7,332 nt of DNA from Chthoniobacter flavus (GTDB lineage Bacteria > Verrucomicrobiota > Verrucomicrobiia > Chthoniobacterales > DYNR01), in NCBI GenBank assembly GCA_020720945.1, contig DYNR01000121.1, positions 1 through 7,332 on the forward strand, given 5' to 3'. Both the position numbers and the translations under genes were made by a program. Below are positions 6,712 through 7,332 of this stretch, piece by piece; position 1 is the first letter of the stretch; every line of letters starts with the position of its first letter. The notes under the pieces were generated by a model that was not told the origin of the DNA, did no database searches, and saw nothing but the letters and a program-made list of their open reading frames with translations.

Positions 6712-7227
6712 TTACGCTCCCGTTCCCTTGTGCAAAACCGCCTGCAACTTTTCGTCCAACTCTTTCGGGAACGAAGTCTGCAAAACCGTCCCCTCAAATT
6801 TCGACAAATGTTCGAGCACCTTGTCCGTCGTCGCCTTGCGGACCAAAACGAAAAACGCCGCTTTCCCGTCATCCAAACCGGCACTGAGTTGCTTCATCAT
6901 GTTGTCGTCCAAGCCGTAATCGGAAATCGAACCCGAAAGCGCGCCGAACCCAGCGCCGAAAACCCCCACTAAAATCGGCAAGAGAGGCCCCCCGAACGGA
7001 ATGGAAAAAATAAGCCCGATCAACACTCCCCAAAATGCGCCAGACAAAGCACCTGCCGCCGCCAGATTCACCGTCTGGTCCAGTTTCACATGCCCTTTGG
7101 CATCTTTGTAAGCAATCACGCAATCTTCCATTTCCACCAGATGCTCTTTCTGCATGGCGAGGAACTCTTCACGGATTTCTTGGGCTTTTTCTCTCGAAGG
7201 AACAACGATAGCAACTAAATCACTCAT
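6712..7227 (-). CDS. DUF1269-family membrane protein of unknown function (COG4803-like)
   Basis: This 171-residue protein resembles the uncharacterised DUF1269 membrane proteins. A soluble N-terminal part (1-50, starting MSDLVAIVVPSREKAQE) is followed by a glycine- and alanine-rich hydrophobic stretch at about 54-100. That stretch has repeated small-residue spacing (GALSG, GVLIG, GVFGAGFGALSG) and a central SIPFGGP turn, consistent with two closely packed membrane helices or a hairpin. A second soluble part follows (101-171), with SDYGLDDN at 102-109, the usual family signature after the membrane segment, and a beta-like stretch KAAFFVLVRK. There is no cleavable signal peptide. The start ATG has GGGG five bases upstream, a poor ribosome site, but the N-terminus matches the family. 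It is followed by a terminator and then dnaE on the same strand. No biochemical role is known to me, and proximity to dnaE is not evidence of a replication role. Confidence 0.88.
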   Translation of the reverse strand: MSDLVAIVVPSREKAQEIREEFLAMQKEHLVEMEDCVIAYKDAKGHVKLDQTVNLAAAGALSGAFWGVLIGLIFSIPFGGPLLPILVGVFGAGFGALSGSISDYGLDDNMMKQLSAGLDDGKAAFFVLVRKATTDKVLEHLSKFEGTVLQTSFPKELDEKLQAVLHKGTGA

Positions 7228-7267
7228 AACTACCCCAAACCTAATCGGAAAAACGAGGCCTGTCGAG

Positions 7268-7273
7268 ATTCTA
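7268..7273 (-). promoter_or_regulatory. Candidate -10 element of the DUF1269 gene
   Basis: On the minus strand this reads TAGAAT, one mismatch from TATAAT, about 40 bases before the start codon, leaving a leader of roughly 30-35 bases. The matching -35 position (about 7290-7295) is poor (TGTTTT at 16 bp spacing) and overlaps a palindrome. That would fit an activator- or repressor-dependent promoter, but it may be coincidence. Confidence 0.3.
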
Positions 7274-7280
7274 ATCCTCG

Positions 7281-7297
7281 CGTGATTTTAAAACACG
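7281..7297. promoter_or_regulatory. 17 bp AT-centred palindrome, candidate operator
   Basis: CGTGATTTTAAAACACG is symmetric with a single mismatched pair: arms CGTG/CACG flank a TTT/AAA core. It lies 54 bp upstream of the DUF1269 start codon and covers the -35 position expected for the TAGAAT -10 candidate. The size and symmetry suit a dimeric regulator, but I cannot name one. Confidence 0.35.
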
Positions 7298-7300
7298 GAG

Positions 7301-7315
7301 AGCGAAGTCGCTTCG
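7301..7315. repeat. Short hairpin-forming inverted repeat
   Basis: CGAAG (7303-7307) and CTTCG (7311-7315) pair around TCG. An alternative register pairs AGCGA (7301-7305) with TCGCT (7308-7312). The repeat is near the window edge, upstream of the DUF1269 gene, and its function is unknown. It may belong to a neighbouring gene outside the window. Confidence 0.25.
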
Positions 7316-7332
7316 GGCACGCTTAAAATGCC

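Overview
This is a 7.3 kb bacterial chromosomal window that is almost fully coding, with about 53% GC by eye. It carries four complete protein genes and short intergenic gaps, the longest 153 bp. The genes are a succinate/acetyl-CoA CoA-transferase (minus), the ribosome-assembly GTPase Der (plus), the replicative DNA polymerase III alpha subunit DnaE (minus), and a small DUF1269-type membrane protein (minus). I see no tRNA or rRNA gene, mobile element, CRISPR array, integrase or toxin pair, and no sign of recent transfer.

Layout. Positions 1-99 hold a strong intrinsic terminator for the CoA-transferase (100-1590, minus). Positions 1591-1743 are a divergent promoter region between that gene and der (1744-3099, plus). 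They contain a small palindrome, a possible hairpin over the CoA-transferase start codon, and an inverted repeat just upstream of der. der and dnaE (3161-6610, minus) converge on a 61 bp gap with an inverted repeat. Upstream of dnaE is a 101 bp gap with two consecutive hairpins, one a good intrinsic terminator, and then the DUF1269 gene (6712-7227, minus). The last 105 bp carry a candidate promoter and an AT-centred palindrome.

Organism. The combination points to a bacterium. Shine-Dalgarno-like sites are present before three genes, DnaE is of the DnaE1 type, and CoA-transferases of this family are typical of acetate/succinate or propionate metabolism. A Gram-negative of the Verrucomicrobiota or a similar phylum is my tentative impression, at low confidence; nothing in the window proves it.

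The genes do not form one pathway: one is central carbon metabolism, one 50S ribosome assembly, one replication and one unknown membrane function. I found no convincing undescribed multi-gene system. The points most worth a second look are in dnaE. A terminator lies so close to its start that no ordinary promoter fits between them. An A7-G7 homopolymer sits in-frame and could give a truncated polymerase by slippage. Its PHP domain also appears to keep a full metal site.
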